From positions 1-16,114 of the forward strand of contig JAFWUX010000096.1 in NCBI GenBank assembly GCA_017523995.1: DNA of 16,114 nucleotides. Direction: 5' to 3'. The notes below the pieces were generated by a model. The model did not search any database. It was given only the letters and a program-made list of their open reading frames with translations, and was not told the origin of the DNA. This stretch comes from Oscillospiraceae bacterium. GTDB lineage: Bacteria; Bacillota_A; Clostridia; Oscillospirales; Ruminococcaceae. Below, in pieces: positions 6,620 through 13,685 of this stretch (position 1 is the stretch's first letter; each line of letters begins with the position of its first letter). A program made the position numbers and the translations under genes.

Positions 6620-7270
6620 TTATCCGATCTTGACCGCCTGCAGATAGCTGACAGTCAGCTTGTCGGGCGAGACCGGTTCCGTATGCATGGCTGCCATCGC
6701 AATGCCGCACGCCGACTGATTGCACAGATGCATCGGCGCCGCGAGATACTCTGCAGGCGCATGCTGCTGCAGAATCGTCAGCCCGTCCCCGATCACCATG
6801 ACCGGCGCTTTATATGCTGCAATCTGCGCAGCGATTTCCTCGGCGGGCAGCACCCTGTCCTCAGTCAGCCGCCGGATGTTCACGCCGTCTCCTTCAAAGA
6901 ATGCGCAGTAGCAGAGGTCTTTGCGCGCCGCAAGGCATGCACAGAGGATGCCGCTTCTGCCGCAGAGATTCCACGCGAGCCCCTCAAGCGAGGAGATGCC
7001 TGCGCATTGCTTTCCGCCTGCAAATCCGAGTGCCTGCATCGCCGCAATGCCGATGCGCAGACCGGTATACGAGCCCGGACCGTTCGCCGCCGCAAAGAGA
7101 TCGACATCCTGCACGGAATGCCCCGTCTCCGCGAGCAGCTCCTTGACCATCGGCAGCAGAATCTGCGAATGTGCGCGCTGTGTATAGAGCATGCGGTACC
7201 CGAGCAGCACGCCGTTTTCAGCGACCGCACAGGATGCCGTTCTGCCGGATGTATCAACCGCCAAAATCAT
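6620..7270 (-). CDS. tsaB: tRNA t6A37 modification protein TsaB
   Basis: TsaB is the ASKHA-fold partner of TsaD and TsaE in making threonylcarbamoyl-adenosine at position 37 of ANN-decoding tRNAs. The 216 residues begin MILAVDTSG, carry GPGSYTGLRIG at 64-74 (the family signature) and have the TsaB length rather than that of TsaD. The ATG at 7270 overlaps the last 17 bases of tsaE and has GGGGAGGAG inside tsaE, giving coupled translation. A TTG one codon earlier is less likely. In many Firmicutes rimI and tsaD follow; here rpiB follows instead, so tsaD must be elsewhere. Confidence 0.96.
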   Translation of the reverse strand: MILAVDTSGRTASCAVAENGVLLGYRMLYTQRAHSQILLPMVKELLAETGHSVQDVDLFAAANGPGSYTGLRIGIAAMQALGFAGGKQCAGISSLEGLAWNLCGRSGILCACLAARKDLCYCAFFEGDGVNIRRLTEDRVLPAEEIAAQIAAYKAPVMVIGDGLTILQQHAPAEYLAAPMHLCNQSACGIAMAAMHTEPVSPDKLTVSYLQAVKIG

Positions 7271-7700
7271 CAAGCTGCTCCTCCCCTTCTATCGTAATCT
7301 GCCGCGGCTGTTCGCCGTTTCCGGTAATCGTGATTTTCACAAGCGGCTGCGGCAGTTCCTCCGCGATATTCTCCGCCCACTCAATCACAAAAACCGAATC
7401 CTCGAGCGGATAGTCCCAGAAGCCGGTTGTCTCCAGCGCCTCGGGCGAATTCACGCGGTACATATCGAAATGGTAGACCGAAGTACAGCCCGCCGCATGA
7501 TATTCATTGACCAGCGCGAAGGTCGGCGAGCTGACAAGATCGGGCAGCCCGATGCCCTCGGCAAGACCGCGCGTAAAGGTTGTCTTTCCGGCGCCCATGC
7601 CTGCAAAAAACGCGATGCATGTTCCGGGCTTCACGGCAGCGCCGATGCGTTTTGCGAGCGCATGCGTCTCCGCCGGAGAATGCGTGGTATATGATAACAT
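7254..7700 (-). CDS. tsaE: tRNA t6A37 modification ATPase TsaE
   Basis: P-loop ATPase that drives the TsaB-TsaD complex in t6A synthesis. The 148 residues show Walker A GMGAGKT (34-40), SPTF (58-61), HFDMYR (77-82) with the conserved Asp, and IEWAE (106-110), all standard for TsaE. The ATG at 7700 has AGGA at suitable spacing and lies four bases after the stop of the 241-residue upstream gene. The frame is open further upstream, but that part lies inside the neighbouring gene and would add 76 unrelated residues. It overlaps tsaB by 17 bases. Confidence 0.96.
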   Translation of the reverse strand: MLSYTTHSPAETHALAKRIGAAVKPGTCIAFFAGMGAGKTTFTRGLAEGIGLPDLVSSPTFALVNEYHAAGCTSVYHFDMYRVNSPEALETTGFWDYPLEDSVFVIEWAENIAEELPQPLVKITITGNGEQPRQITIEGEEQLDDFGG

Positions 7701-7704
7701 GAAA

Positions 7705-8430
7705 TCAGTCCTGTTTGATAGAGTAATACACCGTGACGGTGCAGAATTTTTCCTTTGCATAGCGCCGGACGGTTGTTTCGAGCATGCTGCCGCAATCCGC
7801 CGCGAGCGTTTCCTTGAGCCGCTCCGCGAGCAGAATCGCCATGCCGCAGATTTCGCCGTCCCACTGCAGCGGATAGAATCCGCAGTGTGCGAGCAGCAGC
7901 GTCCAGATTTCCGATTCGACTGTTTCATCCGTCACGCGGATGACCGCAGCTGCCGCATCGGGATTTTCGCCGAACAGCTTTGCGGTGCGCATCTCATGTT
8001 TGCGCAGGCGCTTTGCAATCTGACCGGTCAGGTCGGTAAACTGCGATGCCCACTCGTTCCGCACAAGCTGCCGGAAGGCTGTACCGGTATGCACCTGCAC
8101 AAAGGATTCCGGCACGGTGATGACCGCATCGGTGCGGGCTGCAGTAAAGTGCTGCTCTGTTTCACCGGTTTTGATTATTTTCTCAGAGACAACCGTCTGC
8201 GGAAACGTCACCTGAAGATCGGGATACTGCTCTGCGAGCTTCCGCACCGCGGCGGCATTCTGCGCAATGGCATCGCGCACCGCGCGGTTTTTCTCCGGCA
8301 GCGGATTGCCCTCCGCATCGGATTCATATTCCAGCGTACCGAGCGTTTTGGTCATGGTAAAGCCCTGATCCCCTGCTGCAATGACTTCGGAGAACAGATC
8401 GGTCTGCAGCATTTCGGCAGTCAGATTCAT
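7705..8430 (-). CDS. Unrecognised 241-residue protein heading the tsaE-tsaB operon
   Basis: I do not recognise this protein. It has no signal peptide or membrane helix, is mixed alpha/beta in character and begins MNLTAEMLQTDLFSEVIAAG. Notable stretches are the basic KRLRKHEMRTAK around 143-154, a few scattered cysteines and a beta-type C terminus (FCTVTVYYSIKQD). The ATG at 8430 is preceded by AAAGGAGGG at good spacing, and a near-consensus promoter lies about 40 bases upstream, so it is surely expressed. Only four bases separate it from tsaE. It is the first gene of the unit, but a role in tRNA modification would be guesswork. Confidence 0.85.
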   Translation of the reverse strand: MNLTAEMLQTDLFSEVIAAGDQGFTMTKTLGTLEYESDAEGNPLPEKNRAVRDAIAQNAAAVRKLAEQYPDLQVTFPQTVVSEKIIKTGETEQHFTAARTDAVITVPESFVQVHTGTAFRQLVRNEWASQFTDLTGQIAKRLRKHEMRTAKLFGENPDAAAAVIRVTDETVESEIWTLLLAHCGFYPLQWDGEICGMAILLAERLKETLAADCGSMLETTVRRYAKEKFCTVTVYYSIKQD

Positions 8431-8469
8431 CGGCAGTCCCTCCTTTCCGGCAACTTTCCATACATAATC

Positions 8470-8498
8470 ATTATACCAGTATCCGGCATAAAAGTCAA
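8470..8498 (-). promoter_or_regulatory. Promoter of the 241-residue gene / tsaE / tsaB / rpiB unit
   Basis: On the minus strand TTGACT (8498-8493) and TATAAT (8475-8470) are 17 bases apart. The start codon at 8430 follows after a short leader. No other good promoter is seen before the methyltransferase, so this one may serve the whole unit. Repeat island B begins 13 bases upstream of the -35 box. Confidence 0.88.
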
Positions 8499-8510
8499 GC
8501 CCGCAGGCAA

Positions 8511-8655
8511 AGTTAGAAGTGAGAAGATAGCAGTGAGAAGATGTTGTGTCTGCTTCGCAGAAAATCTGGAATAAAGCCGCGTTTCAAAATCCATGCGCGC
8601 AGCGCATACCGCATCTCCTCACTCCTCACTCCTCACTGCTCCCTCCTCCTTTCCA
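8511..8655. repeat. Repeat island B: heptamer arms around the palindromic core
   Basis: Left arm: GTTAGAA, GTGAGAA, GATAGCA, GTGAGAA (8512-8539), in strict 7-bp phase. Core: CATGCGCGCAGCGCATACC (8592-8610), one base different from islands A and D, preceded by TTTCAAAATC as in island A. Right arm: repeated CTCCTCA units (about 8614-8655). It sits between two divergent promoters. On the plus strand it has no open gene. Confidence 0.85.
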
Positions 8656-8665
8656 GACAGATGGC

Positions 8666-8694
8666 TTGCTTTTTGCATCAGATTGTGCTATAAT
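8666..8694 (+). promoter_or_regulatory. Promoter of degV
   Basis: TTGCTT (8666-8671) and TATAAT (8689-8694) with a 17-base spacer. TGC directly precedes the -10 box, making an extended -10 element that compensates for the imperfect -35 box. The degV start lies 49 bases downstream. Confidence 0.85.
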
Positions 8695-8742
8695 AATGTG
8701 TATACATCACGGACTGCCGCAAGGGCAGGAAAGGAGCATCTC

Positions 8743-9618
8743 ATGGCAGATTACATCATCGCGGCGGCATCAACAGCCGATCTCCCCGATTCATTTTTCA
8801 GTCTGCACCAGATCCCGCTGATCCGCTATACCTATTCCATCGGCATGGAAGTCTTTGAAGATGACTGCAAGGAGGAAACGCGCAGCAAGGCGTATCAGGA
8901 TATGCGCCGCGGCACGGTCTATTCCACCTCGATGATCAACGAGGAAACCTATGCAGAATTCTTCCGCAGCCTGCTGCAGCAGGGCAAAAACGTGCTCTAT
9001 CTGGATATGTCAAAAGAAATGTCGAGCTCCTATCAGGCATCGCACCGTGCCGCAGAGCGCGTCCGCGGGGAGTTCCCCGATCTGGAACTGTATCTGATGG
9101 ACACGCGCTGCATCTCCGGCGGACTCGGTCTGCTCGTAACGGAGTGCGTCAGCCGCATGGAGCAGGGCGCGACGTTTACAGAGGTCATCGAGTGGGCAGA
9201 AAAGCACAAGCTGCGCATCATGCACCGCTTCACAGTCGATGACCTGAATTATCTCAAGCGCGGCGGCAGAGTCTCGAATGCATCCGCGATGATCGGCTCG
9301 ATGCTTTCGATCAAGCCGGTGCTCTATGTCCCCGATGACGGCAAGCTGACTGTCAGCGCAAAGGTACGCGGCAGAAAAGCAGCGCTCAAGACATTGTTCG
9401 AGGGCGTCAAACGCGACCTGATCAATCCGGACGGCATGCACATCATCATCAATCATGCAGACTGCCTCGAGGATGCCGAATGGCTCCGCGATGAGCTGCG
9501 CAAAGCCTATCCGACGCTCGGCAGAATCGAGATTCTCAGCCTCGGCATTATCATCGGTGCACACTGCGGCCCGGGATTGCTGACCGTCTTCTATTTCGGC
9601 GACAAGCGCAAACCGTAA
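8743..9618 (+). CDS. DegV family fatty-acid-binding protein
   Basis: DegV (FakB-like) proteins bind a fatty acid and, in studied Firmicutes, present it to the FakA kinase for phosphorylation to acyl phosphate. The 291 residues have the family N terminus AASTADLPDSFF, where the Thr-Ala-Asp motif follows strand 1, then STSMINEETYAEFF, DTRCISGGLGLL, and the strong signature LKRGGRVSNASAMIGSMLSIKPVL in the middle. No membrane segment is present. The ATG at 8743 has AAGGAG six bases upstream and a good promoter. FakA is not in the window. DegV paralogues vary in acyl preference; none can be assigned here. Confidence 0.93.
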   Translation: MADYIIAAASTADLPDSFFSLHQIPLIRYTYSIGMEVFEDDCKEETRSKAYQDMRRGTVYSTSMINEETYAEFFRSLLQQGKNVLYLDMSKEMSSSYQASHRAAERVRGEFPDLELYLMDTRCISGGLGLLVTECVSRMEQGATFTEVIEWAEKHKLRIMHRFTVDDLNYLKRGGRVSNASAMIGSMLSIKPVLYVPDDGKLTVSAKVRGRKAALKTLFEGVKRDLINPDGMHIIINHADCLEDAEWLRDELRKAYPTLGRIEILSLGIIIGAHCGPGLLTVFYFGDKRKP

Positions 9619-9620
9619 CA

Positions 9621-9654
9621 CAGTCGCAAAAGACTGTTCACGCAGTATACTGCG
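9621..9654. other. Two small inverted repeats between degV and the CPBP gene
   Basis: CAGTC/GACTG around GCAAAA (9621-9636) and a perfect 14-bp palindrome CGCAGTATACTGCG (9641-9654) lie in the 77-base gap. Neither has a following U-run, so degV may read through into the next gene. The palindrome could be a protein-binding site. Confidence 0.4.
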
Positions 9655-9695
9655 GCGGGAAATCAGGCTGTGGAATTCAATGGGGAAACCGATAC

Positions 9696-10433
9696 ATGAC
9701 TAAACACAAAACAACAATCAATCCGTATATCATTATAACATTACTGACTGTGCTCCTTTTTGTAATCCAGTTTTTGATCAGCCGGTTCGGCTGGCTGATT
9801 GCAGGCTTGTTTGATGTGTCTGCAATTGACCCGGACGGACTGTTTGCAGGCGTTTCCGTTCATCATATTGTTACGCTGTTCTGTTCGCTCGCATTGATTG
9901 CATTGCTCTCCGGAATAAAAGGCATCCGCGGATTCAAACTCCGCCCGAAATATGACAGCAAAGGTGTGAAATATACTGCTGTCTTCTGCACTGCAGTCCT
10001 CGTGTACTATATCGTGACCTATCTGATAGAGATACATTCGCATTCGGTCAATACCTATGACATTGCGTTCAATACAAGAAACGTGATCGGAACGCTCGGC
10101 TTTCAGCTGCTTCTAACAGGGCCGTCCGAAGAAGTGTGTTTCAGAGCACTGCCGATCACGCTGCTGCTGTTCTATTTGAATCCGGACAGCAAAAAAGATC
10201 GTATCATCGCAGTTGTGATTTCGGCGTTTCTGTTTGGTCTGGGACATATCGGCGTCATGACATTTTCCATCCCGTGGTTTCAGGTCTGTTACGCTTTTGT
10301 GTTCGGGCTGGCATTCGGTTTTGTTCAGCTGAAGACAAACAGCATTATTTACCCGATGATCATGCACAGCGTAAGCAATCTCATCTCAGTCGGCAGCAGT
10401 TACTTGTATATGTATATTTCCGGTAAATCCTGA
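9696..10433 (+). CDS. CPBP family intramembrane metalloprotease
   Basis: Polytopic membrane protein of 245 residues related to CAAX prenyl protease 2 (Rce1) and bacteriocin-immunity proteins. About six or seven hydrophobic segments are visible (e.g. 12-38, 53-73, 93-111, 152-160, 169-183, 193-212, 216-235). The three family motifs are present: EEVCFR (Glu145-Glu146 to Arg150), FGLGH (Phe180 to His184) and HSVSN (His224 to Asn228), so the metal-binding glutamates and histidines are intact. The ATG at 9696 has GGGGA upstream. It is 77 bases after degV with no clear promoter of its own and ends at a strong terminator. The target protein or peptide is unknown. It is somewhat more AT-rich than its neighbours by eye. 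Confidence 0.92.
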   Translation: MTKHKTTINPYIIITLLTVLLFVIQFLISRFGWLIAGLFDVSAIDPDGLFAGVSVHHIVTLFCSLALIALLSGIKGIRGFKLRPKYDSKGVKYTAVFCTAVLVYYIVTYLIEIHSHSVNTYDIAFNTRNVIGTLGFQLLLTGPSEEVCFRALPITLLLFYLNPDSKKDRIIAVVISAFLFGLGHIGVMTFSIPWFQVCYAFVFGLAFGFVQLKTNSIIYPMIMHSVSNLISVGSSYLYMYISGKS

Positions 10434-10472
10434 TCATCGCAGGGTCACATTTTCAAAATGAGAGAACAAAAA

Positions 10473-10516
10473 GCACCGTACCGCTGATGTATGCGCAGCG
10501 GTACGGTGTTTTGCTT
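10473..10516. terminator. Bidirectional intrinsic terminator between converging genes
   Basis: Perfect 13-bp stem CACCGTACCGCTG/CAGCGGTACGGTG (10474-10486 and 10496-10508) with a 9-nt loop. The plus strand continues TTTTGCTTTATTTTTT and the minus strand GCTTTTTG. It therefore ends both the CPBP gene and the DUF5662 gene, whose stop lies 7 bases away. Confidence 0.92.
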
Positions 10517-11040
10517 TATTTTTTCATCCGGCGGATATAGGCGAAGGTTGCGTCCTCACCCTTTTCGGCGAGCATTTTGAGCAGGAAGTGCAGCCGCTTC
10601 GCCGTATTTTTGTGCATCGGTCTGCCGCGCTTCATCCCCATGAGGAAGTAGTCGAGCGGGTCGCTGTCCTTATAATTGCTGCCGCGGTAGATTTTGCTTG
10701 CAGCAACGCGGTCGCAGAACATCTCAATCAGATAGCGTGTCGGCATCTCAACGGGCTCATAGACCTTCGATTCCGGATTGACGTCGATCCAGTATTCAAA
10801 ATGGTGCTTATTGCGTCCCTTGTGGTGGAGCCACGCAGAGGAATAGCCGTTGCGTTCGCGCTCCTCCTCATTCGGACTGCGCGTGCCCTGATAAAAGAGC
10901 GCGCCGGGAATGAACTCGGACGGTGTATATTTCGAGAGATCGTGCAGCAGCCCCTGAATCGGGATTCCCGCCTTGATGCAGTGCCGCATGACCATATGGC
11001 GGTGCCTTGTGATGGTCTTGAAATGCAGAATGGGATGCAT
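10516..11040 (-). CDS. DUF5662 family protein
   Basis: This 174-residue cytoplasmic protein matches a conserved uncharacterised Firmicute family that I recognise as DUF5662. Characteristic blocks are HFKTITRHRHMVM (6-18), LLHDLSKYTPSEF (31-43) and the very conserved SSAWLHHKGRNKHHFEYW (67-84), followed by MPTRYLIEMFCDRVAASK. The many histidines and an HD pair (33-34) suggest a metal-binding helical fold resembling HD-domain proteins, but no activity is known. The ATG at 11040 has GAGG eight bases upstream. It is a single-gene unit with its own promoter and terminator. Confidence 0.88.
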   Translation of the reverse strand: MHPILHFKTITRHRHMVMRHCIKAGIPIQGLLHDLSKYTPSEFIPGALFYQGTRSPNEEERERNGYSSAWLHHKGRNKHHFEYWIDVNPESKVYEPVEMPTRYLIEMFCDRVAASKIYRGSNYKDSDPLDYFLMGMKRGRPMHKNTAKRLHFLLKMLAEKGEDATFAYIRRMKK

Positions 11041-11073
11041 GTGAATCGCCTCGGTTCTCAGTAATCTATTTAT

Positions 11074-11102
11074 ATTATATCATACTTTTCCGCAAAATGC
11101 AA
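11074..11102 (-). promoter_or_regulatory. Promoter of the DUF5662 gene
   Basis: On the minus strand TTGCAT (11102-11097) and TATAAT (11079-11074) are 17 bases apart, with TGA just before the -10 box (extended -10). The start codon is 33 bases downstream. Confidence 0.8.
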
Positions 11103-11136
11103 TATGAGAGACTCACCGCATCCCCGCTATAAAAAA

Positions 11137-11191
11137 CATCGCCGCAGGCGATACCGCAATTTCTCATTTCTAATTTCTCATTTCTAATTTC
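11137..11191. repeat. Repeat island C: diverged core with one heptamer arm
   Basis: CATCGCCGCAGGCGATACC (11137-11155) is a diverged form of the 19-nt core: the GCGC stem has become TCGCC/GGCGA, still able to pair, and the ATACC end is kept. It is followed by TTTCTCA and TTTCTAA units alternating in 7-bp steps (11160-11187). A left arm is not visible. It lies between the DUF5662 promoter and the terminator of the SPFH gene. Confidence 0.75.
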
Positions 11192-11240
11192 AAAAAAGCA
11201 GCATCCCGAACAGGATACTGCTTTTACAGGATGCTGCTTT
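11192..11240 (-). terminator. Intrinsic terminator of the nfeD-SPFH unit
   Basis: AAAGCAGCATCC (11195-11206) pairs perfectly with GGATGCTGCTTT (11229-11240); on the minus strand a T-run follows. The loop holds a second copy of the arm sequence (GGATACTGCT), so a shorter alternative hairpin is also possible. It begins four bases after the SPFH stop. Confidence 0.87.
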
Positions 11241-11244
11241 GAAA

Positions 11245-12228
11245 TTACATAGACTGCATAGTGGGCGGCTTGGGCTGATCGTCATCAGAAGCGATTGCCT
11301 TGAGGGCACCGGTGAGGCTTGCGAGCCCCTGAATCTCGCTCGGGATGATGATCTTGGTTGCTCTGCCGTCTGCGGCTCTTGCGAAGGCATCCAGCGATTT
11401 GAGCTGAATGATCTTGTCAGTCGGCGCAGATTCATTGAGCATTCTGAGAGCTTCCGCCTCGCCCTGTGCCTCGAGCATTTTCTGCTGCTTGATTGCCTCA
11501 GCGCGGAGCAGGAGTGCCTGCTGCTGTGCCTCTGCGGCAAGAATCTGAGATTCCTTCTCAGCCTGTGCGCGCAGGATCTTGGATTCCTTTTCACCTTCTG
11601 CCACGAGGATCGCGGATTTCTTTTCACCTTCCGCCTGCAGGATCTTTTCACGGCGCTCACGCTCAGCCTTCATCTGCTTTTCCATGGCGTCCTGAATTTC
11701 ACGCGGCGGCAGGATGTTCTTCAGCTCCACGCGGTTGACCTTGATGCCCCAGCGGTCAGTTGCCTGGTCAAGGATCGCGGTGATCTTGGTGTTGATGACA
11801 TCACGGGAAGTGAGCGTCGCATCGAGCTCCATCTCACCGATGATGTTACGCAGTGTGGTTGCGGAAAGATTCTCAATTGCAGCCATCGGGCGCTCAACGC
11901 CGTAGGTGTACTGCTTTGCGTCGGTCACCTGGAAGAACACAACGGTGTCGATCTGCATGGTGACGTTATCCTTTGTGATCACAGGCTGCGGCTTGAAATC
12001 AACAACCTGCTCCTTGACGGAAACGACCTTCGCAACGCGGTCAAGGAACGGAACAAGGAAGTGCGGGCCGGTGTGCCACTCCTGCGAGAATGTGCCGAGA
12101 CGCTCAATGACATAGACACTTGCCTGCGGGACGATGCGGATATTTGCGATAATGATGATCAGTAAAATAACGATCAGGACGAGCGCAACGATCAGCGGAC
12201 CGTTGCCGATGAAAAATGTAGCGAGCAT
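11245..12228 (-). CDS. SPFH/band 7 (stomatin, QmcA-like) membrane protein
   Basis: Membrane-anchored scaffold protein of 327 residues from the stomatin/prohibitin superfamily. One N-terminal hydrophobic helix (about 10-29) is followed by the SPFH domain (about 30-190: IVPQASVYVIERLGTF, VITKDNVTMQIDTVVFFQV, LRNIIGEMELDATLTSRD). A long charged coiled coil follows at about 188-260, with repeated Ala/Glu-rich units (AEGEKKSAILVAEGEKES). The C-terminal part, IIPSEIQGLASLTGALKAI, is typical of the QmcA/YbbK type. The ATG at 12228 has GGAGGT seven bases upstream. It is 42 bases downstream of an NfeD protein, its usual partner. Such pairs form membrane microdomain assemblies; the exact role here is inferred. 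Confidence 0.95.
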   Translation of the reverse strand: MLATFFIGNGPLIVALVLIVILLIIIIANIRIVPQASVYVIERLGTFSQEWHTGPHFLVPFLDRVAKVVSVKEQVVDFKPQPVITKDNVTMQIDTVVFFQVTDAKQYTYGVERPMAAIENLSATTLRNIIGEMELDATLTSRDVINTKITAILDQATDRWGIKVNRVELKNILPPREIQDAMEKQMKAERERREKILQAEGEKKSAILVAEGEKESKILRAQAEKESQILAAEAQQQALLLRAEAIKQQKMLEAQGEAEALRMLNESAPTDKIIQLKSLDAFARAADGRATKIIIPSEIQGLASLTGALKAIASDDDQPKPPTMQSM

Positions 12229-12270
12229 AGGATGTACCTCCGTTCAGTATAGTTTCGGAATGGATGCGGT

Positions 12271-12732
12271 TTAATAGTCATGCGAATAGGGTGCGGCGTA
12301 TTCGGCAGCATCGCGGACAACGAGCTTTGCGCCGTCCACGCGCGTCACCATAACAACGGTCTCAGCAGGGATATTCCCGCCGGATTCGGAGACTGCGATC
12401 CAGTCCACGCCGCCGAGCCTTGCTCTGCCGGTTCCGAGTGCCGGGTTGATCTCCTCGATCACCACAGCCGTCTGTCCGACGTTCAGGTCGGCATTGGTAC
12501 GCGGCTGCTGCTTGACGCGCAGCTTGGCGAGCAGCGGGCGTGTAATCAGCAGCAGGAAGACCGAAAGCAAGACGAAGATGATGAGCTGTGCTGCGAATGA
12601 AAGATGAAACATTGCCGCAGTGAATGCGCCTGCCGCACCGGCAGCAAACCAGATGCTGACGAGCTGCATGCTTGCAAACTCTGCGATCAGCATGACCGCG
12701 AAGATCACGCCCCAAAAGATCAGATATCCCAT
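12271..12732 (-). CDS. NfeD-like membrane protein
   Basis: Short NfeD protein of 153 residues without the serine-protease domain found in long NfeD. Two or three membrane helices occupy about 1-65 (GYLIFWGVIFAVMLIAEF, then a Gly/Ala-rich segment, then LIIFVLLSVFLLLITRPLL). The rest forms a small OB-fold domain, from VGQTAVVIEEINPALGTGRARL to GAKLVVRD, exposed to the solvent. The ATG at 12732 has AAAGGAGG at good spacing. It is first in a two-gene unit with the SPFH protein; NfeD and SPFH proteins are commonly encoded together and interact. No anomalies are seen. Confidence 0.93.
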   Translation of the reverse strand: MGYLIFWGVIFAVMLIAEFASMQLVSIWFAAGAAGAFTAAMFHLSFAAQLIIFVLLSVFLLLITRPLLAKLRVKQQPRTNADLNVGQTAVVIEEINPALGTGRARLGGVDWIAVSESGGNIPAETVVMVTRVDGAKLVVRDAAEYAAPYSHDY

Positions 12733-12778
12733 AAAGATCCTCCTTTCCGCGTCAGCGTTCCGTGACGTTCATGGTTTT

Positions 12779-12807
12779 ATTTTAGCATATCCTGAGCGAA
12801 TTTGCAA
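12779..12807 (-). promoter_or_regulatory. Promoter of the nfeD-SPFH unit
   Basis: On the minus strand TTGCAA (12807-12802) and TAAAAT (12784-12779) are 17 bases apart; TGC precedes the -10 box, making it an extended -10 promoter. The nfeD start is 46 bases downstream. Confidence 0.75.
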
Positions 12808-12974
12808 GAATCAAAATGTGACAAATTCAGCACGGGGGAGCAAATAGCCCGATTTTGGAAAGATTTTCGGGTGAATGCTCCCGAATACTCATTATTTCGC
12901 AGCCGTTCAATGCAATCTGCTTTCCGCCGGATTTTCGCCGAAACGAACGTATCTGCGCTGATTTCCGCACCGGA

Positions 12975-13014
12975 TGCATAAGCGTGCAAAATCGGGATAT
13001 ACTATCGTTGCACG
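12975..13014 (+). promoter_or_regulatory. Possible promoter and operator of the DUF1540 gene
   Basis: TATACT (12998-13003) is a fair -10 box; the -35 candidate TGCATA (12975-12980) is weak at 17 bases. A 7-bp inverted repeat CGTGCAA (12983-12989) / TTGCACG (13008-13014) flanks the -10 box, so a dimeric regulator could bind here. A sporulation sigma factor recognising different boxes is also possible. Confidence 0.4.
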
Positions 13015-13052
13015 GCAAAAAAAGACCGCCGCGCCGAAAGGAGGCATTTGCC

Positions 13053-13229
13053 ATGAACGACAGAAAGAATCCGAATATCCACTGCACCGTCGATCAGTGT
13101 GCGCATCACATGTGCAGCGAGAACTACTGCACGCTCGATCAGGTTCACATTGATACCCACGAACCCGATCCGTGCGTCAAGGAATGCGTGGACTGCGCAT
13201 CCTTTGAAAAGCGGCGCTGCTGCGAGTAA
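13053..13229 (+). CDS. DUF1540 domain small cysteine-rich protein
   Basis: A 58-residue protein with eight cysteines. Spacing follows the DUF1540 pattern: IHCTVDQCAHH (9-19), MCSENYCTL (20-28), HEPDPCVKECVDCASFE (36-52) and a final RRCCE. The family is common in endospore-forming Firmicutes; the Cys/His set suggests metal or Zn binding, but no function is established. The ATG at 13053 has AAAGGAGG upstream. An open frame extends further 5' but has no ribosome binding site and precedes the likely promoter. It forms a single-gene unit followed by a hairpin. Confidence 0.9.
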   Translation: MNDRKNPNIHCTVDQCAHHMCSENYCTLDQVHIDTHEPDPCVKECVDCASFEKRRCCE

Positions 13230-13243
13230 ACCGCCGTTTCAGG

Positions 13244-13283
13244 GCAGGATGTCCAAACAGGAGCGCTGTGCGGACATCCTGCC
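13244..13283 (+). terminator. Hairpin after the DUF1540 gene
   Basis: Perfect 12-bp stem GGCAGGATGTCC (13244-13255) / GGACATCCTGCC (13272-13283) with a 16-nt loop, 14 bases after the stop. It is followed only by GCATTTGT, a poor U-run, so termination may be partial; it may also protect the mRNA end. Confidence 0.55.
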
Positions 13284-13351
13284 GCATTTGTAAAGGATGC
13301 ACAAAATCGAAACTTCAAAATCAGCAATCTGCCAGTTTTTGATTGAAAAGC

Positions 13352-13380
13352 TTGCAGTCAACACTGATTTGCAGTATAAT
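13352..13380 (+). promoter_or_regulatory. Promoter of ireB
   Basis: TTGCAG (13352-13357), a 17-base spacer and TATAAT (13375-13380). The start codon is 59 bases downstream, leaving a short leader with AAAGGAG near its end. Confidence 0.8.
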
Positions 13381-13439
13381 AAAACCTGTAGTGGAGAAGT
13401 GAAAACGGAATTGATTATGCATGAAAGGAGCGCTTTTCA

Positions 13440-13685
13440 ATGTCTGATAAAACAATCACATTTTCGCTGAGCGAGGAACGTGAAAAAGAAATGCTGCAGA
13501 TTCTGCGCACAGTCTATGATGCGCTGAATGAAAAAGGATACAACCCGATCAACCAGATCGTCGGATACATTCTCTCCGAGGATCCGACCTACATCACCGT
13601 ACATAAAAACGCACGCAGCCTGATCCGCCACATTGACCGCGACGAGCTGATGCAGGTTCTCGTCCGCAACTATCTCTCCGAATAA
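13440..13685 (+). CDS. ireB: IreB family regulatory phosphoprotein (UPF0297)
   Basis: IreB is a small cytoplasmic protein; in Enterococcus faecalis it is phosphorylated on N-terminal threonines by the PASTA kinase IreK and controls cephalosporin resistance through the cell envelope. The 81 residues contain the family core [20 protein letters not shown] (24-43) and [23 protein letters not shown]. Thr5 and Thr7 near the N terminus could be the phosphorylation sites, by analogy only. The ATG at 13440 has AAAGGAG nine bases upstream and its own promoter. The gene is usually next to alaS and the ruvX homologue yrrK; here it stands alone, with the hairpin array starting at its stop codon. Confidence 0.95.
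   Translation: MSDKTITFSLSEEREKEMLQILRTVYDALNEKGYNPINQIVGYILSEDPTYITVHKNARSLIRHIDRDELMQVLVRNYLSE

Larger units (their letters stand above)
12733..13052. other. 320-base divergent intergenic region between nfeD and the DUF1540 gene
   Basis: It holds the nfeD promoter at 12779-12807 and a weak promoter with a flanking inverted repeat near 12975-13014. The middle (about 12820-12970) has no convincing gene, hairpin with U-run or known RNA; the open frames there lack ribosome binding sites. Confidence 0.6.

Noticed and set aside
5207..7297. Plus-strand open frame of 696 codons opposite the methyltransferase, rpiB and tsaB
   Set aside because: It is antisense to five well-supported genes, has no ribosome binding site or domain, and results from the codon bias of the genes on the other strand.
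7701..7928. 76-residue N-terminal extension of TsaE
   Set aside because: It overlaps the 241-residue gene in another frame; TsaE homologues begin near the ATG at 7700.
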